From contig JAPHSS010000002.1 in NCBI GenBank assembly GCA_026195255.1, positions 62,001 to 126,000 on the forward strand: a DNA stretch of 64,000 nt, read 5' to 3'. Position numbers and translations under genes: made by a program. The DNA comes from Gammaproteobacteria bacterium (GTDB lineage Bacteria; Pseudomonadota; Gammaproteobacteria; SZUA-229). Position 1 is the stretch's first letter, and every line of letters starts with the position of its first letter. Shown here one piece after another: positions 26,217 through 35,689 of the stretch. Below the pieces are notes generated by a model that made no database searches, was not told the DNA's origin, and worked only from the letters and a program-made list of their open reading frames with translations.

Positions 26217-26621
26217 TTATTTTTCTGTAATCTGACAGTCGCATAATAAAATTCCGTCGTGGCCACCACTAACTGCTTTTAATGCCATGCTTGCCATATT
26301 AAGTTGTGGATAATTTAGTATGCGCACTAACATCGGCAAGTTAATGCCAGCAACCAGTGTACAGTTAAAGTCATCACAAAGCTGCTTTCCAATATTAGCG
26401 GGTGTAGAACCATAAATATCTGTAAGGATTAGTACACCATTTCCGGTATCAAGGATGTTTATATGTTCTTTTGCCTGTGTTAGTACATCTGCAACCGGAA
26501 AGTCTAGTGGTACTTCTAATGTCCGAGTTGCTAATGGACAGGTATCGAGCATTTGTCTGGCAGTATTTAAAAGACTAGATGCTATGTTATTGTGGGTGAT
26601 AAGTAATAATCCGACGCTCAT
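26217..26621 (-). CDS. PTS mannose-family EIIA component
   Basis: 134 residues with the EIIA-Man fold signature: VGLLLITHNNIASSLL (phospho-His10), GNGVLILTDIYGSTPANI (GVL.LtDl.ggtP pattern) and AGINLPMLVRIL. Normally transfers phosphate from HPr to EIIB, but no EIIB, EIIC or EIID is present, so it is probably a regulatory acceptor. It lies between rapZ and HPr and is translationally coupled to HPr. Confidence 0.92.
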   Translation of the reverse strand: MSVGLLLITHNNIASSLLNTARQMLDTCPLATRTLEVPLDFPVADVLTQAKEHINILDTGNGVLILTDIYGSTPANIGKQLCDDFNCTLVAGINLPMLVRILNYPQLNMASMALKAVSGGHDGILLCDCQITEK

Positions 26622-26720
26622 GTTTTATCTATTATCTCTATACCTGTTGGGCTTTTTGGTTTTAGTTCGTATGGAGTGACCCTGTCGCTGACTACCTCTA
26701 TTCCACGATTTCAGTGTCTA

Positions 26721-27578
26721 CTATTCCATTTCTCTATGTCGTAATGAGACACCTGAATATTTTTTTCGAAAATAATCATTTAACTGTTCGGCGATATATA
26801 CGGAGCGATGCTGACCTCCGGTACAGCCGATTGATATAGTTAAATAGTAACGGCTTTGTTCTGCGAACTTGGGAATCCAGTGTTCCATAAAATTTCGAAT
26901 ATGACTGTACATATCAATCACATCATTCTGGTTTTTGAAAAACTCCTGAACTTCTGGATCCTGTCCTGTGAGTGGACGAAGTGCAGGCTCCCAATGAGGA
27001 TTTGGCAGGCAGCGCACATCAAAAACAAAATCAGAGTCAGTAGGTGTATTGTGTTTAAAGCCAAATGACTGAATTAGAATTGATAGTTCCTGATTAGGCC
27101 GGGAGATAATGCGGTCTTTTACCAGTGCCCGGAGTTGATGTACGTTGGTATGACTGGTATCCAGGCAAAGGTCGGCATCCTGGGAAATTGGCAGTAATAA
27201 ATTACGTTCGATATCAATTGCTTCTGCTAATGGTATGCCTTTTCGTGTTAACGGGTGACGACGACGGGTGTCGCTAAAACGTTTGATTAATTCGTTAATT
27301 TCAGCCTGAAAATAAATGACTTCTGTTTCAATGTCTTTTTCTTTAATTGATTGAATTATCTTGTTGAAGCATTTTAGGTCATTTGCACCACTACGCGCAT
27401 CTATGCCAACAGCGACGTCTTCATAAATGTGGATTTGCTGGTTTTTAATATGATCAGCAAAACTGGATAACAGACCTAAAGGGAAATTATCGACACAATA
27501 AAATCCCTCATCCTCTAAAGTATGTAGGGCAACTGTTTTTCCTGATCCTGAGAGTCCGCTTATTATTATTAGTTTCAT
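26721..27578 (-). CDS. rapZ: RNase adapter protein RapZ
   Basis: P-loop protein that in enterobacteria guides RNase E to the small RNA GlmZ and so controls glucosamine-6-phosphate synthase. 285 residues, full length. Walker A GLSGSGKT (8-15), the acidic GIDARSG, RRRHPLT, and the C-terminal block STIGCTGGQHRSV-type (here SIGCTGGQHRSVYIAE) are intact. It stands between hprK and EIIA, as in many ptsN clusters. GlmZ-type sRNA is not evident in the window. Confidence 0.95.
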   Translation of the reverse strand: MKLIIISGLSGSGKTVALHTLEDEGFYCVDNFPLGLLSSFADHIKNQQIHIYEDVAVGIDARSGANDLKCFNKIIQSIKEKDIETEVIYFQAEINELIKRFSDTRRRHPLTRKGIPLAEAIDIERNLLLPISQDADLCLDTSHTNVHQLRALVKDRIISRPNQELSILIQSFGFKHNTPTDSDFVFDVRCLPNPHWEPALRPLTGQDPEVQEFFKNQNDVIDMYSHIRNFMEHWIPKFAEQSRYYLTISIGCTGGQHRSVYIAEQLNDYFRKKYSGVSLRHREME

Positions 27579-27668
27579 TTTTTTTAAGTTAGTTTATGTT
27601 AAGTAGATAGTTATACAGTGAATTAGTTTAGTGCCTCTATCTTAATGCTTATCTTAACCCGCGATTAA

Positions 27669-28610
27669 TCATTTATTGAGATTCATTTGTTGTTGCTGGC
27701 GCAAAATAAACTCATCACTTGCATTGTGCCCACTTTCTAGGAGTATATGGTTACGTACAGCTGCTTCAACCATTACTGCTAAATTTCGTCCTGATGCAAC
27801 AGGTAGTTTCATTTCCGTGACAGGTACTTCTAATATGGTCTTGATTGAGCGGGAACCATATAACCTGTCTAACTGTTGCTGGTCATCGGGTGTCATGCGC
27901 TCTAGATGAATAACCAGTCTCAGATGTTTGTTTGGCTTAATGGCATTTTCACCATACATGGCTCGAATATTAAGTACGCCTAACCCCCTGACTTCCATAA
28001 AGTCTTTTAATACGGGTGGGCAGCTACCATCTAGCAGGTTAGGGCCTATGCGAGTAAACACCGGGGCGTCATCGGCAATTAAACGGTGGCCACGGGTGAT
28101 TAACTCCAGTGCAAGCTCGCTTTTGCCTACACTGCTTTCCCCGGTAATTAATACACCACTTCCCATTACTTCCATAAATACACCGTGTAAGGTTATTTTT
28201 TCAGCAAGTAAATCGGACAGGTAAAAGCGAATTGAATCAATAAAATCACCACTGTCTAAATCAGTTTGAAACAGGGGTGTCATTTTTTCATTAGCAAGCT
28301 TAATTAACTCTTGCGGAACGCTCTGACCATTAGAAAAAACGATGCCAGCGGTACGTCTTGAAAAAATTTCATTTAAAGAACGGTTTGATTGTTGTTTTAG
28401 TTTATTGAGGTAGTGCCACTCTTTTTTACCAATGACCTGAATTCTATTAGGGTGAATTAAGTTAAGGTGACCTACCAGTGTTGATTGCTGGTTAAGGTGT
28501 AAAGCTCTTTTTATGGGTCGGGAGCTATGCGTTTTGCCGGCAAGCCATTTAATGTCTATATTTTTTTGCAGGTAATGGAATACATCCTGAGGAGTCAATT
28601 GTTCGACCAT
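27669..28610 (-). CDS. hprK: HPr kinase/phosphorylase HprK
   Basis: Phosphorylates and dephosphorylates the regulatory serine of HPr. 313 residues. The N-terminal HprK_N domain (about 1-130) precedes the kinase domain with Walker A GESSVGKS at 157-164, the following GHRLIADDAP, and the HprK signature EVRGLGVLNIRAMYGE. A C-terminal phosphorylase loop (VASGRNLAVMVEAAVRNH) is present. In proteobacteria HprK usually occurs with an incomplete PTS, as here. It overlaps neither neighbour and is 16 bp after ptsN. Confidence 0.95.
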   Translation of the reverse strand: MVEQLTPQDVFHYLQKNIDIKWLAGKTHSSRPIKRALHLNQQSTLVGHLNLIHPNRIQVIGKKEWHYLNKLKQQSNRSLNEIFSRRTAGIVFSNGQSVPQELIKLANEKMTPLFQTDLDSGDFIDSIRFYLSDLLAEKITLHGVFMEVMGSGVLITGESSVGKSELALELITRGHRLIADDAPVFTRIGPNLLDGSCPPVLKDFMEVRGLGVLNIRAMYGENAIKPNKHLRLVIHLERMTPDDQQQLDRLYGSRSIKTILEVPVTEMKLPVASGRNLAVMVEAAVRNHILLESGHNASDEFILRQQQQMNLNK

Positions 28611-28626
28611 GCTAGTTAACCCGTGT

Positions 28627-29151
28627 TCAGGATGCGCCCTGATGTGATTGTTTCCAGCCGGCTAGTTGTGTATAGAGCTCATCGTTTGACTGGCAGTTAC
28701 GAAGTAAATCACAAAATTGAGTGTCACTGAACATTTTTGCAAGTGTAGCTAACACCTGTAGGTGCTCATCGGTGCAGTTTTCAGGGACCAGTAGCCCAAA
28801 TATTAGATCAGCTGGTTTTGCATCGGGGCTATCAAAATCAACGCCCTTATCCAGTTTTATAAAAGAACCCAGGGTCATCGCCTGTATTAAAGTCGGATCA
28901 AACTGTGCGTCACCGGAATCATCCTGTTGTATAGTCGATTTTAATCGACCATGTGGTAGAGCCACGCCATGGCCTAACCCTGTAGAGCCAAGGCGTTCGC
29001 GCTCGATTAACTGGTGAAAAATATCAGTAGGGTCAACGCCAGCTGCGCCTGATCCAAGAAGCTGACTGATCGCTTCAAGGGCACGCTTCTTGCTGTTAAT
29101 GCCGCTTAGGCATTGAACTCTATCAGGCGTAATGAGCTGGTTGATTTCCAT
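28627..29151 (-). CDS. ptsN: Nitrogen-regulatory PTS EIIA (PtsN)
   Basis: Phosphate acceptor of the nitrogen PTS; regulates potassium, carbon and nitrogen responses in other bacteria. 174 residues, slightly longer than E. coli PtsN. The active site is GLGHGVALPHGRL (phospho-His67), and FGLLVPE and HLQVLATLAKMFSD are typical. It starts 2 bp after the hpf stop, an operon arrangement conserved from rpoN onward. Confidence 0.95.
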   Translation of the reverse strand: MEINQLITPDRVQCLSGINSKKRALEAISQLLGSGAAGVDPTDIFHQLIERERLGSTGLGHGVALPHGRLKSTIQQDDSGDAQFDPTLIQAMTLGSFIKLDKGVDFDSPDAKPADLIFGLLVPENCTDEHLQVLATLAKMFSDTQFCDLLRNCQSNDELYTQLAGWKQSHQGAS

Positions 29152-29153
29152 CG

Positions 29154-29483
29154 CTATTCTTCGTCCAGATCCATCGGTTGAATACTTTCTTTCTGGTGAT
29201 GGTCAGTTATTTTTTCCTTATGTTTCTTAACTTGTCGGTCAAGTTTATCTGTCAGGCTATCAATAGCCGCGTACATATTATCTTCAGTGCTTTCAGCAAA
29301 TATATTATTGCCGCGCATATTGATAGTTGCTTCCGCTTTGTGTCGCACACTTTCAACGGTAAGAATCACATGGGTATTTGTGACCTTGTCAAAGTGACGC
29401 TCAATGCGTTCCATTTTTTCATTTACATAGCTGCGAAGTGAATCGGTAATCTCTATGTGGTGTCCAGTTAAGTTGAGTTGCAT
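29154..29483 (-). CDS. hpf: Short ribosome hibernation promoting factor
   Basis: 109 residues, the short HPF/YfiA fold (beta-alpha-beta-beta-beta-alpha): LNLTGHHIEITDSLRSYV, KMERIERHFDKVTNTHVIL, IFAESTEDNMYAAIDSLTDKL and the basic QVKKHKEK. Lacks the dimerising C-terminal domain of the long form. Binds the 30S decoding channel in stationary phase. Next to rpoN, the usual place. Confidence 0.94.
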   Translation of the reverse strand: MQLNLTGHHIEITDSLRSYVNEKMERIERHFDKVTNTHVILTVESVRHKAEATINMRGNNIFAESTEDNMYAAIDSLTDKLDRQVKKHKEKITDHHQKESIQPMDLDEE

Positions 29484-29503
29484 AAGGACTCCTTAGTGCA
29501 TGC

Positions 29504-31033
29504 CTAAGCTAGGCGTTTACGTTCATTTGAGGGTGGTATCATCATGGCTTCTCTATATTTAGCCACAGTTCTACGCGCCACATTAATTCCCTGATCAACC
29601 AGTAAGTTAGCAATTTTATTGTCACTTAATGGCTTTCTGGGTTCTTCACCTTCTATCAGCTTTTTAATCATGGCTCGAATGGCCGTAGCTGAACATTCCC
29701 CGCCATCTGAGGTACCCACATGGCTGGAAAAGAAGTATTTGAATTCGAATACACCTTTGGGTGTATGCATATATTTTTGTGTAGTTACTCTGGATATGGT
29801 GGATTCGTGCAGTTCAAGCTCTTCTGCAATCTCACGTAAGACCAGTGGTTTCATGCCCTCTTCACCGTAATCCAGGAAGGTGCGCTGGTGTTCTACGATA
29901 GAGGTTGCTACACGCATGAGTGTTTCATTACGGCTTTGTAAGCTTTTAATAAACCAGCGGGCTTCTTGCATATTGTTTTTCATAAAAGTGTTGTCGTCAC
30001 TTTGTTTGCCGCGTTGTATATAAGATGCATATGTTGGGTTGATGCGTAATTTTGGTGCAGTTTCACCGTTTAGTCTGACGTTCCAGCGACCTTCAATCTT
30101 TGTTACAAATACATCAGGCACTACATATTGAGTAGATGACTGGCTAATATTTCCACCGGGTTTTGGATTCAGGGCTTGTACGAATCGAATAATACCAGCT
30201 AATTCATCATCATTAATACGATTATAACGTTTGAGTTTGGCATAGTCATGATTACCCAGTAAATCAAGATGATCTTTTATGATTTGTCGAGCTTTTTTGA
30301 CTACCGGGTACTCTTCAATATTGAACTGCTCCATTTGCAGCATCAGGCACTCTTTTAAGTCCCGAGCAGCCACTCCGAGTGGATCGAAATGTTGAATTAG
30401 ATGCAAAACAGCTTCAACTTCGTCAAGTTCAATCTCCAGTTCGTCAACCAGACCAGAATGAATCTCTTCTATAGACTCCTGTAGGTAACCGTCTTCATTG
30501 ATACTATCAATAATTGCCATTCCAATGGCTCTATCTATATCACTCAGGTTGGTGACAAGTAACTGGTCTAAAAGGTGTTCGATGAGTTTTCCTGAGCTGC
30601 TACTCTGGTTTTCAAGAAATTCACGGGCTTTATCATCATCACCGGCAGAGGAGGTGGTGGCCAGGGATGGCTCATAAACGTCATCCCACTGGGAATCTAC
30701 AGGTAAGTCGTCTGGCATGTTGTCCTGTGAATTCATATCCACATCTTGTGCAGAGGCATCACTTTGTAAGTCTGTAACCTCTATGCCATCAACACTTTCC
30801 TGATCATTGCCATTTATATCAGTATTTTTATCGTCCGTTTTTTGCTTACTATCTTCGAGAGGGTCAGAAGAAGCACTTTCTTCTTCTATCTCAAGCATAG
30901 GGTTGGATTCCAGTACTTCCTGGATTTCAGTTTGTAACTCCAGTGTTGATAATTGCAGCAGGCGGATAGCCTGTTGCAGCTGTGGAGTCATAGTCAACGA
31001 TTGACCAACGCGTAATTGTAGGGATTGCTTCAT
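29504..31033 (-). CDS. rpoN: RNA polymerase sigma-54 factor RpoN
   Basis: Recognises -24/-12 promoters and needs enhancer-binding ATPases. 509 residues. Region I at the N-terminus (LQLRVGQSLTMTPQLQQAIRLLQLSTLEL), an acidic region II (about 50-135, many D and S), the core-binding domain (about 150-290), the helix-turn-helix (LHESTISRVTTQKYMHTPKG) and the RpoN box ARRTVAKYREAMMIPPS close to the C-terminus are all present. It is 171 bp after lptB, so it may have its own promoter within the cluster. Confidence 0.97.
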   Translation of the reverse strand: MKQSLQLRVGQSLTMTPQLQQAIRLLQLSTLELQTEIQEVLESNPMLEIEEESASSDPLEDSKQKTDDKNTDINGNDQESVDGIEVTDLQSDASAQDVDMNSQDNMPDDLPVDSQWDDVYEPSLATTSSAGDDDKAREFLENQSSSSGKLIEHLLDQLLVTNLSDIDRAIGMAIIDSINEDGYLQESIEEIHSGLVDELEIELDEVEAVLHLIQHFDPLGVAARDLKECLMLQMEQFNIEEYPVVKKARQIIKDHLDLLGNHDYAKLKRYNRINDDELAGIIRFVQALNPKPGGNISQSSTQYVVPDVFVTKIEGRWNVRLNGETAPKLRINPTYASYIQRGKQSDDNTFMKNNMQEARWFIKSLQSRNETLMRVATSIVEHQRTFLDYGEEGMKPLVLREIAEELELHESTISRVTTQKYMHTPKGVFEFKYFFSSHVGTSDGGECSATAIRAMIKKLIEGEEPRKPLSDNKIANLLVDQGINVARRTVAKYREAMMIPPSNERKRLA

Positions 31034-31204
31034 TCTTTTAGATAAAACTTCTTAATGTTTTCCTACAGTGTACTTCAAATTTCAACGTTATGCAGAAGTT
31101 GTGCCATAAATTTTATTAATCAAAAGTGGCAAGTCTTTAATTGATTATGCTAGAAGTATTTTGCCAATCAATCCGCTTTAATAACAACTGCAGTATACCT
31201 GTAT

Positions 31205-31930
31205 TTATAGACTAAAATTTTGACCTAGATAAACATCTTTCACTTGTTGGTCTTCTAAAACAACTTGAGGGCTACCCTCTGCGATGACTTCTCCAGAGCT
31301 TAAAATGTAGGCCCGTTCGCATATGCCCAGTGTTTCACGCACATTATGGTCGGTAATTAACACACCAATGTTTTTTTCAGTTAATTGTTTAATAATTCGT
31401 TGAATTTCCAATACTGAGATTGGGTCGACCCCGGCAAAGGGTTCGTCGAGCAGAATAAACTCGGGTTCTGTCGCTAACGCCCTGGCGATTTCAACACGGC
31501 GGCGCTCACCACCGGACAGGCTAATACCGGTATTGTCTCGAATATGCTCAATTTGTAACTCATCTAGCAGGTTTTGCAACATTAACTCGCGTTGTTTGCT
31601 ATTGAGCTCAGGGCGTATTTGTAAAATAGACAAAATGTTTTCAGCAACCGTCAGTTTGCGAAAAACAGATGCTTCCTGGGGAAGGTAACCTATGCCCCGT
31701 TTGGCACGACTGTGCATTGGTAGTCGAGTGATATCCTGCTGGTTTAATGAGATAACGCCTTCGTCAACAGGAATTAAGCCGACCATCATATAAAAGCTGG
31801 TTGTTTTACCCGCGCCATTTGGGCCGAGTAAACCAACTACTTCACCACTTTGAACAGATATTGATACGTTATTAACAACAGTGCGCTTACTGAAGCGTTT
31901 AACCATATTTTCGGCACGAAGAATATTCAT
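31205..31930 (-). CDS. lptB: LPS export ATPase LptB
   Basis: Cytoplasmic ATPase of LptB2FGC, powering LPS extraction from the inner membrane. 241 residues. Walker A GPNGAGKT (36-43), Q-loop region [13 protein letters not shown], signature [15 protein letters not shown], Walker [14 protein letters not shown] and the H-loop [10 protein letters not shown] are intact. Starts 9 bp after the lptA stop; lptF and lptG are elsewhere, as usual. Confidence 0.97.
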   Translation of the reverse strand: MNILRAENMVKRFSKRTVVNNVSISVQSGEVVGLLGPNGAGKTTSFYMMVGLIPVDEGVISLNQQDITRLPMHSRAKRGIGYLPQEASVFRKLTVAENILSILQIRPELNSKQRELMLQNLLDELQIEHIRDNTGISLSGGERRRVEIARALATEPEFILLDEPFAGVDPISVLEIQRIIKQLTEKNIGVLITDHNVRETLGICERAYILSSGEVIAEGSPQVVLEDQQVKDVYLGQNFSL

Positions 31931-31939
31931 AAAATTTAA

Positions 31940-32461
31940 TTATTTTGCAGTGTCACTGCTTTGTGGTTCAGGATGTATTGTTATTTTAACTCTTGGCGTT
32001 TCCTGTGAGTCAGGTATTTTGTGGTTGCCCGCTTTCACAATATCATCGAGGGTATTATAAATAATATGCTCACTACTGAACTGGTTTTTGTTTTTTAATA
32101 ATAAAGCTTTTTGCTTTAACTCCAGTATGCCTGTTTCTGATTTATAGTCCATAACGTAACTTTCGGCGCTTACCACTTCATCGAGATCATTTAATTGATA
32201 AAAAGTAGCGGGTTTCCCCTTGATATGTATGCTATGGAGGCGGCCATCTTTGTTTTTGATAATGATTTTATCACCAGAAATTTTCATAGTACCTTTGGTA
32301 ATTTTTACATGACCATTGTAGATGCTCACGCTGTCTTTTTCGCGTATCTCAAGTTGGTCAGCTTCAATATGTAGCGGCGCTTCCTTGTCTGTCGATTTTG
32401 CAAAGGCATTAAGGGTGAATAACAGTGCAAAAAGAAACATGAAATTAGTTAGCGGCTTCAT
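31940..32461 (-). CDS. lptA: LPS transport periplasmic protein LptA
   Basis: Forms the periplasmic beta-jellyroll bridge between LptC and LptD. 173 residues with a signal peptide (FMFLFALLFTLNAFA, cleavage after about residue 21). The OstA-type repeats EADQLEIREKDSVSIYNGHVKITKGTMKISGDKIIIKN-like (read 33-70) and LKQKALLLKNKNQ follow. Overlaps the end of lptC by 17 nt, so the two are coupled. Confidence 0.92.
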   Translation of the reverse strand: MKPLTNFMFLFALLFTLNAFAKSTDKEAPLHIEADQLEIREKDSVSIYNGHVKITKGTMKISGDKIIIKNKDGRLHSIHIKGKPATFYQLNDLDEVVSAESYVMDYKSETGILELKQKALLLKNKNQFSSEHIIYNTLDDIVKAGNHKIPDSQETPRVKITIHPEPQSSDTAK

Positions 32462-33002
32462 AAATCCCCTTTACCTGTGATTGTAATATTACCGTACCCT
32501 GCATATTATCTAACTTTAGGCCGATGGTATTCAATTCTGCCTCAGGGGTTTTGACCCTGGCGGCTAAATGAGTTTCGGCAACGTGTGATTTTGTATCTAC
32601 CTTTAGATAGTCCGTAAAGATAGAAAGTTCAGTTTGTGTTTTAGTGGCAGCTCGATGAATGATCACTTTGTCATGTAAGTATATGGTGTTTTCCTGTTGT
32701 AGGAAAACCGCCCGTGATGCGCGTAGTGTAATATCGTTATCTGATTGTTTGATACTTAGAAATGGCTGGTCGAGTTCGGCTTTATTATCATCCGAGTAGT
32801 GCAGCATTTTTGTGGCTTTAAGAATGTATTCTGGTTGTCCTAGAGGGTCGAGGCTTGTTATAGAAAAATTTTCCATAAAATAATCAGGAAAGGGGCTATC
32901 AGTCGTTATATCAGAAACGGGCTCTTCAGTTAAGTTTTGTAAAAACCAGAAACTGCCTACGGCAATAGTTATAAATATGGCTAGCGTGATAAAGGTTCGC
33001 AT
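32445..33002 (-). CDS. lptC: LPS export protein LptC
   Basis: Bitopic inner-membrane protein of the LPS transport complex. 185 residues: one TM helix (about 5-22), then a periplasmic jellyroll with PFPDYFMENFSITSLD, YILKATKMLHYSDD, ITLRASRAVFLQQENTIYLH and a VAETHLAARVKTPEAEL block. This is the expected size and place between kdsC and lptA. Confidence 0.92.
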   Translation of the reverse strand: MRTFITLAIFITIAVGSFWFLQNLTEEPVSDITTDSPFPDYFMENFSITSLDPLGQPEYILKATKMLHYSDDNKAELDQPFLSIKQSDNDITLRASRAVFLQQENTIYLHDKVIIHRAATKTQTELSIFTDYLKVDTKSHVAETHLAARVKTPEAELNTIGLKLDNMQGTVILQSQVKGIYEAAN

Positions 33003-33042
33003 ATGTCTCTAATAAGTGAGTCTATAGAACTGTATCTATTTA

Positions 33043-33570
33043 TTAAGCTTTGATATATGACTGCAACATATTATGCAGGTTGCCCTGTGCCTCTAAAATC
33101 ATTTCACACACATCACGTCCTGCGCCGCAGCCGCCGTTATTTTCGGTAATCCAGTGTGAATGCTGTTTTACAAATGAATGACCATCTTGTACACAAATGG
33201 CCAGGCCTACTTTGCACATTACCGGAAGGTCAACAACATCATCTCCAACATAGGCAATTTGTTCGTGATTTAAACCTGTTTCTTTTATGAGTTCTTCATA
33301 GGCCGGCAGTTTTTCTCTTTTGCCCTGATAAATTCGAGTAATGCCCAGGTCTTTTGCACGGTGAGCAACAACGTTAGATGTGCGGCCGGTAATAATTGCC
33401 ACTTCAACACCGCTATCCTGCAACATGCGCAGTCCGTGCCCGTCTTTAGAGTGGAATGCTTTATATTCCTGCCCATCGTCACCAATAAAAAGTGCGCCAG
33501 TAGTTAAAACGCCGTCGATATCAAAAATAACCAGTTTAATTTTTTTTGCTTTTTCTGTTATATCTTGCAT
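33043..33570 (-). CDS. kdsC: KDO 8-phosphate phosphatase KdsC
   Basis: HAD-family phosphatase that releases KDO for LPS core synthesis. 175 residues, typical of the tetrameric C0 HAD subclass. Motif I DIDGVLT (nucleophile Asp17, acid Asp19), motif II TGRTS, and motif III GDDVVDLPVM are intact. It follows kdsD by 70 bp and precedes lptC by 40 bp. Confidence 0.96.
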   Translation of the reverse strand: MQDITEKAKKIKLVIFDIDGVLTTGALFIGDDGQEYKAFHSKDGHGLRMLQDSGVEVAIITGRTSNVVAHRAKDLGITRIYQGKREKLPAYEELIKETGLNHEQIAYVGDDVVDLPVMCKVGLAICVQDGHSFVKQHSHWITENNGGCGAGRDVCEMILEAQGNLHNMLQSYIKA

Positions 33571-33640
33571 TATAGAGAATCCTGTTTTCTAATCTCGAGC
33601 GTTTATAGATGTGACTGCTATTTAATATTAATAATTATGC

Positions 33641-34639
33641 TTACACCACACCAGCGCGTAATAAATCATGCATATTAAATGCACCAACTAATTTTTCGTT
33701 TTCATCGGCTACTAACATTGCGCTAATTTTGTTCTGCTGCATTGCTGTTAAAGCTTCAGCAGCCAGAATATGGGCCTTAGTCGTTTTACAGTTTTTTGTC
33801 ATTACATCTTTAATGAGTGCTTTATGCACGTCAATATTCTTATCCAGAGTGCGCCGCAAATCGCCATCGGTGTAGATGCCTAAGATATTTTGATTATCAT
33901 CTACTATGCCGGTCATGCCCAGACCTTTTTCAGTCATAACCAGCAGGGCATCACGTAATGTATCGTTTTCATGCACCTGTGGAATTTGCTCACCCGTGTG
34001 CATAATATCTTTGACGTGTAATAACAGGCGCCGACCCAGGCTGCCACCGGGGTGAGAAAGTGCAAAATCTTCTTCGGTAAAACCTCTGGCATCCAGGAGA
34101 GCAATAGCTAAAGCGTCACCGAGTACCAGTGCTGCGGTTGTGCTTGAGGTTGGTGCCAAACCTAATGGACAGGCTTCTTTTTCAACACCCGCATGTAGAT
34201 CAATATCTGCCTCGGTGGAAAGAGTTGAATCAGCTCTACCGGTTATACTAATCATGGGAACAGATAAACGTTTGAGAATCGGGATAATAGTAAGAATCTC
34301 ATTTGTCTCGCCGGAATTAGATAAAGCAAGCACCACGTCTTTCGGGGTTATCATGCCTAAATCACCATGGCTGGCTTCCCCCGGGTGTACAAAAAAAGCC
34401 GGAGTGCCGGTACTAGCCATGGTTGCTGCTATCTTATTAGCAATATGTCCAGACTTGCCCATGCCGATGACAACAACACGGCCTTCACAGTTTATAATCA
34501 ACTCACAGGCTTTAGCAAAACCATCATTAATTGTTGATTTAAGTGCCTCTACGGCAGAAATTTCTGTTTCAATGACCGCCAGACCAAGTTTTTTGATCTG
34601 TTCCGGGTTTATCTGGGTTTGACTGGGTTTCTGATTCAC
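33641..34639 (-). CDS. kdsD: D-arabinose 5-phosphate isomerase KdsD
   Basis: Converts ribulose 5-phosphate to arabinose 5-phosphate, the first step to KDO. 332 residues: a SIS domain (about 40-185, VVIGMGKSGHIANKIAATMASTGTPA, catalytic-region HPGEASHGD) and two CBS domains (about 210-330, IMHTGEQIP, GIYTDGDLRRTL). Starts 15 bp after the exchanger gene. Confidence 0.96.
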   Translation of the reverse strand: MNQKPSQTQINPEQIKKLGLAVIETEISAVEALKSTINDGFAKACELIINCEGRVVVIGMGKSGHIANKIAATMASTGTPAFFVHPGEASHGDLGMITPKDVVLALSNSGETNEILTIIPILKRLSVPMISITGRADSTLSTEADIDLHAGVEKEACPLGLAPTSSTTAALVLGDALAIALLDARGFTEEDFALSHPGGSLGRRLLLHVKDIMHTGEQIPQVHENDTLRDALLVMTEKGLGMTGIVDDNQNILGIYTDGDLRRTLDKNIDVHKALIKDVMTKNCKTTKAHILAAEALTAMQQNKISAMLVADENEKLVGAFNMHDLLRAGVV

Positions 34640-34654
34640 TGATGTGTCCGTTTT

Positions 34655-35659
34655 TTATTGTGTAGCACTAAAATACAATACAACTTCGTAGGCGACAAAT
34701 ATTGCCAGTAAGAGAAAACCCTCAAAGCGCGTAATCTGTCCTGTGCTGCTTCGACGACCAAATGCCATAATAAACATAATCACAGTCAGGGTCACCATTA
34801 ATGGTAGGTCACGACTTAATACACCTGATGCTAATTCAGCAGGATATACGATGGCCGTGATGCCTAATACACCAAGTGAATTAAACATATTTGAACCAAT
34901 GACATTACCCAGCGCTATATCATGTTCACCTTTGCGAGCGCTCACAATGGAAGCGGCTAGTTCAGGCAGGCTGGTGCCAATGGCAACAATAGTTAAACCG
35001 ATAATTAAATCACTAACGCCGAAAGCGGTGGCGATGTTTATTGCTCCCCATACAAGTAACTTGGAGCTAATAAGCAATAACACTAAACCTGACAGTAATA
35101 ACCATATAGCCTTGCTCATTGGCATATCATCGGGAATTACCTGATCAAATTCAGAGCTCAAAGGGTCTACTTCACATTCATTATTGGTGACGCATTTTCT
35201 CTGTTGTAAGGCCTGACGTACAATCCAGGCCATTAAGATAAAGAGCAGCGCCATCATTAATAAACCGTCGATTAAGCTTAATGAATTGTCCGTTGCCATT
35301 AATATAACAGCCAGTAAAGTGGCGATAATTAATAAAGGGTATTCACGTTTAAGTATGCTTGAATGCACAGTTAACGGCACAATAACCGCCGTGGCACCTA
35401 ACACCAGGGCTATATTGGTAATATTAGAGCCAATGGCATTACCCACAGCTAAACCCGGGTTGCCCCCATAAGCGGCGATACTGGCTACCAGCATTTCCGG
35501 GGCTGAAGTACCAAAGCCAACTATGGTCAGGCCTATAACGAGTGGCGAAACACCTAAATTACGCGCGGTGGCAGAAGCGCCCATGACAAAAAGGTCGGCG
35601 CTCCAGATTAGCAGGGCAAAACCTGCGAGAATAGCGATAAAATCGATTAAAATAGGCAC
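34655..35659 (-). CDS. Calcium/sodium antiporter, CaCA family (YrbG-like)
   Basis: Inner-membrane cation exchanger. 334 residues with about ten TM helices in two inverted halves. Each half has an alpha-repeat: GLTIVGFGTSAPEMLVA with GNAIGSNITNIALV in the first, GLTIVAIGTSLPELAAS with GNVIGSNMFNSLGV in the second, the ion-binding motifs of the family. It opens the cluster, as yrbG opens yrbG-kdsD-kdsC-lptCAB in E. coli. Its start codon lies 31 bp from that of the divergent gene. Confidence 0.94.
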   Translation of the reverse strand: MPILIDFIAILAGFALLIWSADLFVMGASATARNLGVSPLVIGLTIVGFGTSAPEMLVASIAAYGGNPGLAVGNAIGSNITNIALVLGATAVIVPLTVHSSILKREYPLLIIATLLAVILMATDNSLSLIDGLLMMALLFILMAWIVRQALQQRKCVTNNECEVDPLSSEFDQVIPDDMPMSKAIWLLLSGLVLLLISSKLLVWGAINIATAFGVSDLIIGLTIVAIGTSLPELAASIVSARKGEHDIALGNVIGSNMFNSLGVLGITAIVYPAELASGVLSRDLPLMVTLTVIMFIMAFGRRSSTGQITRFEGFLLLAIFVAYEVVLYFSATQ

Positions 35660-35689
35660 AAGTATTTTCAGTAGTCATAAAAGAGCGCA

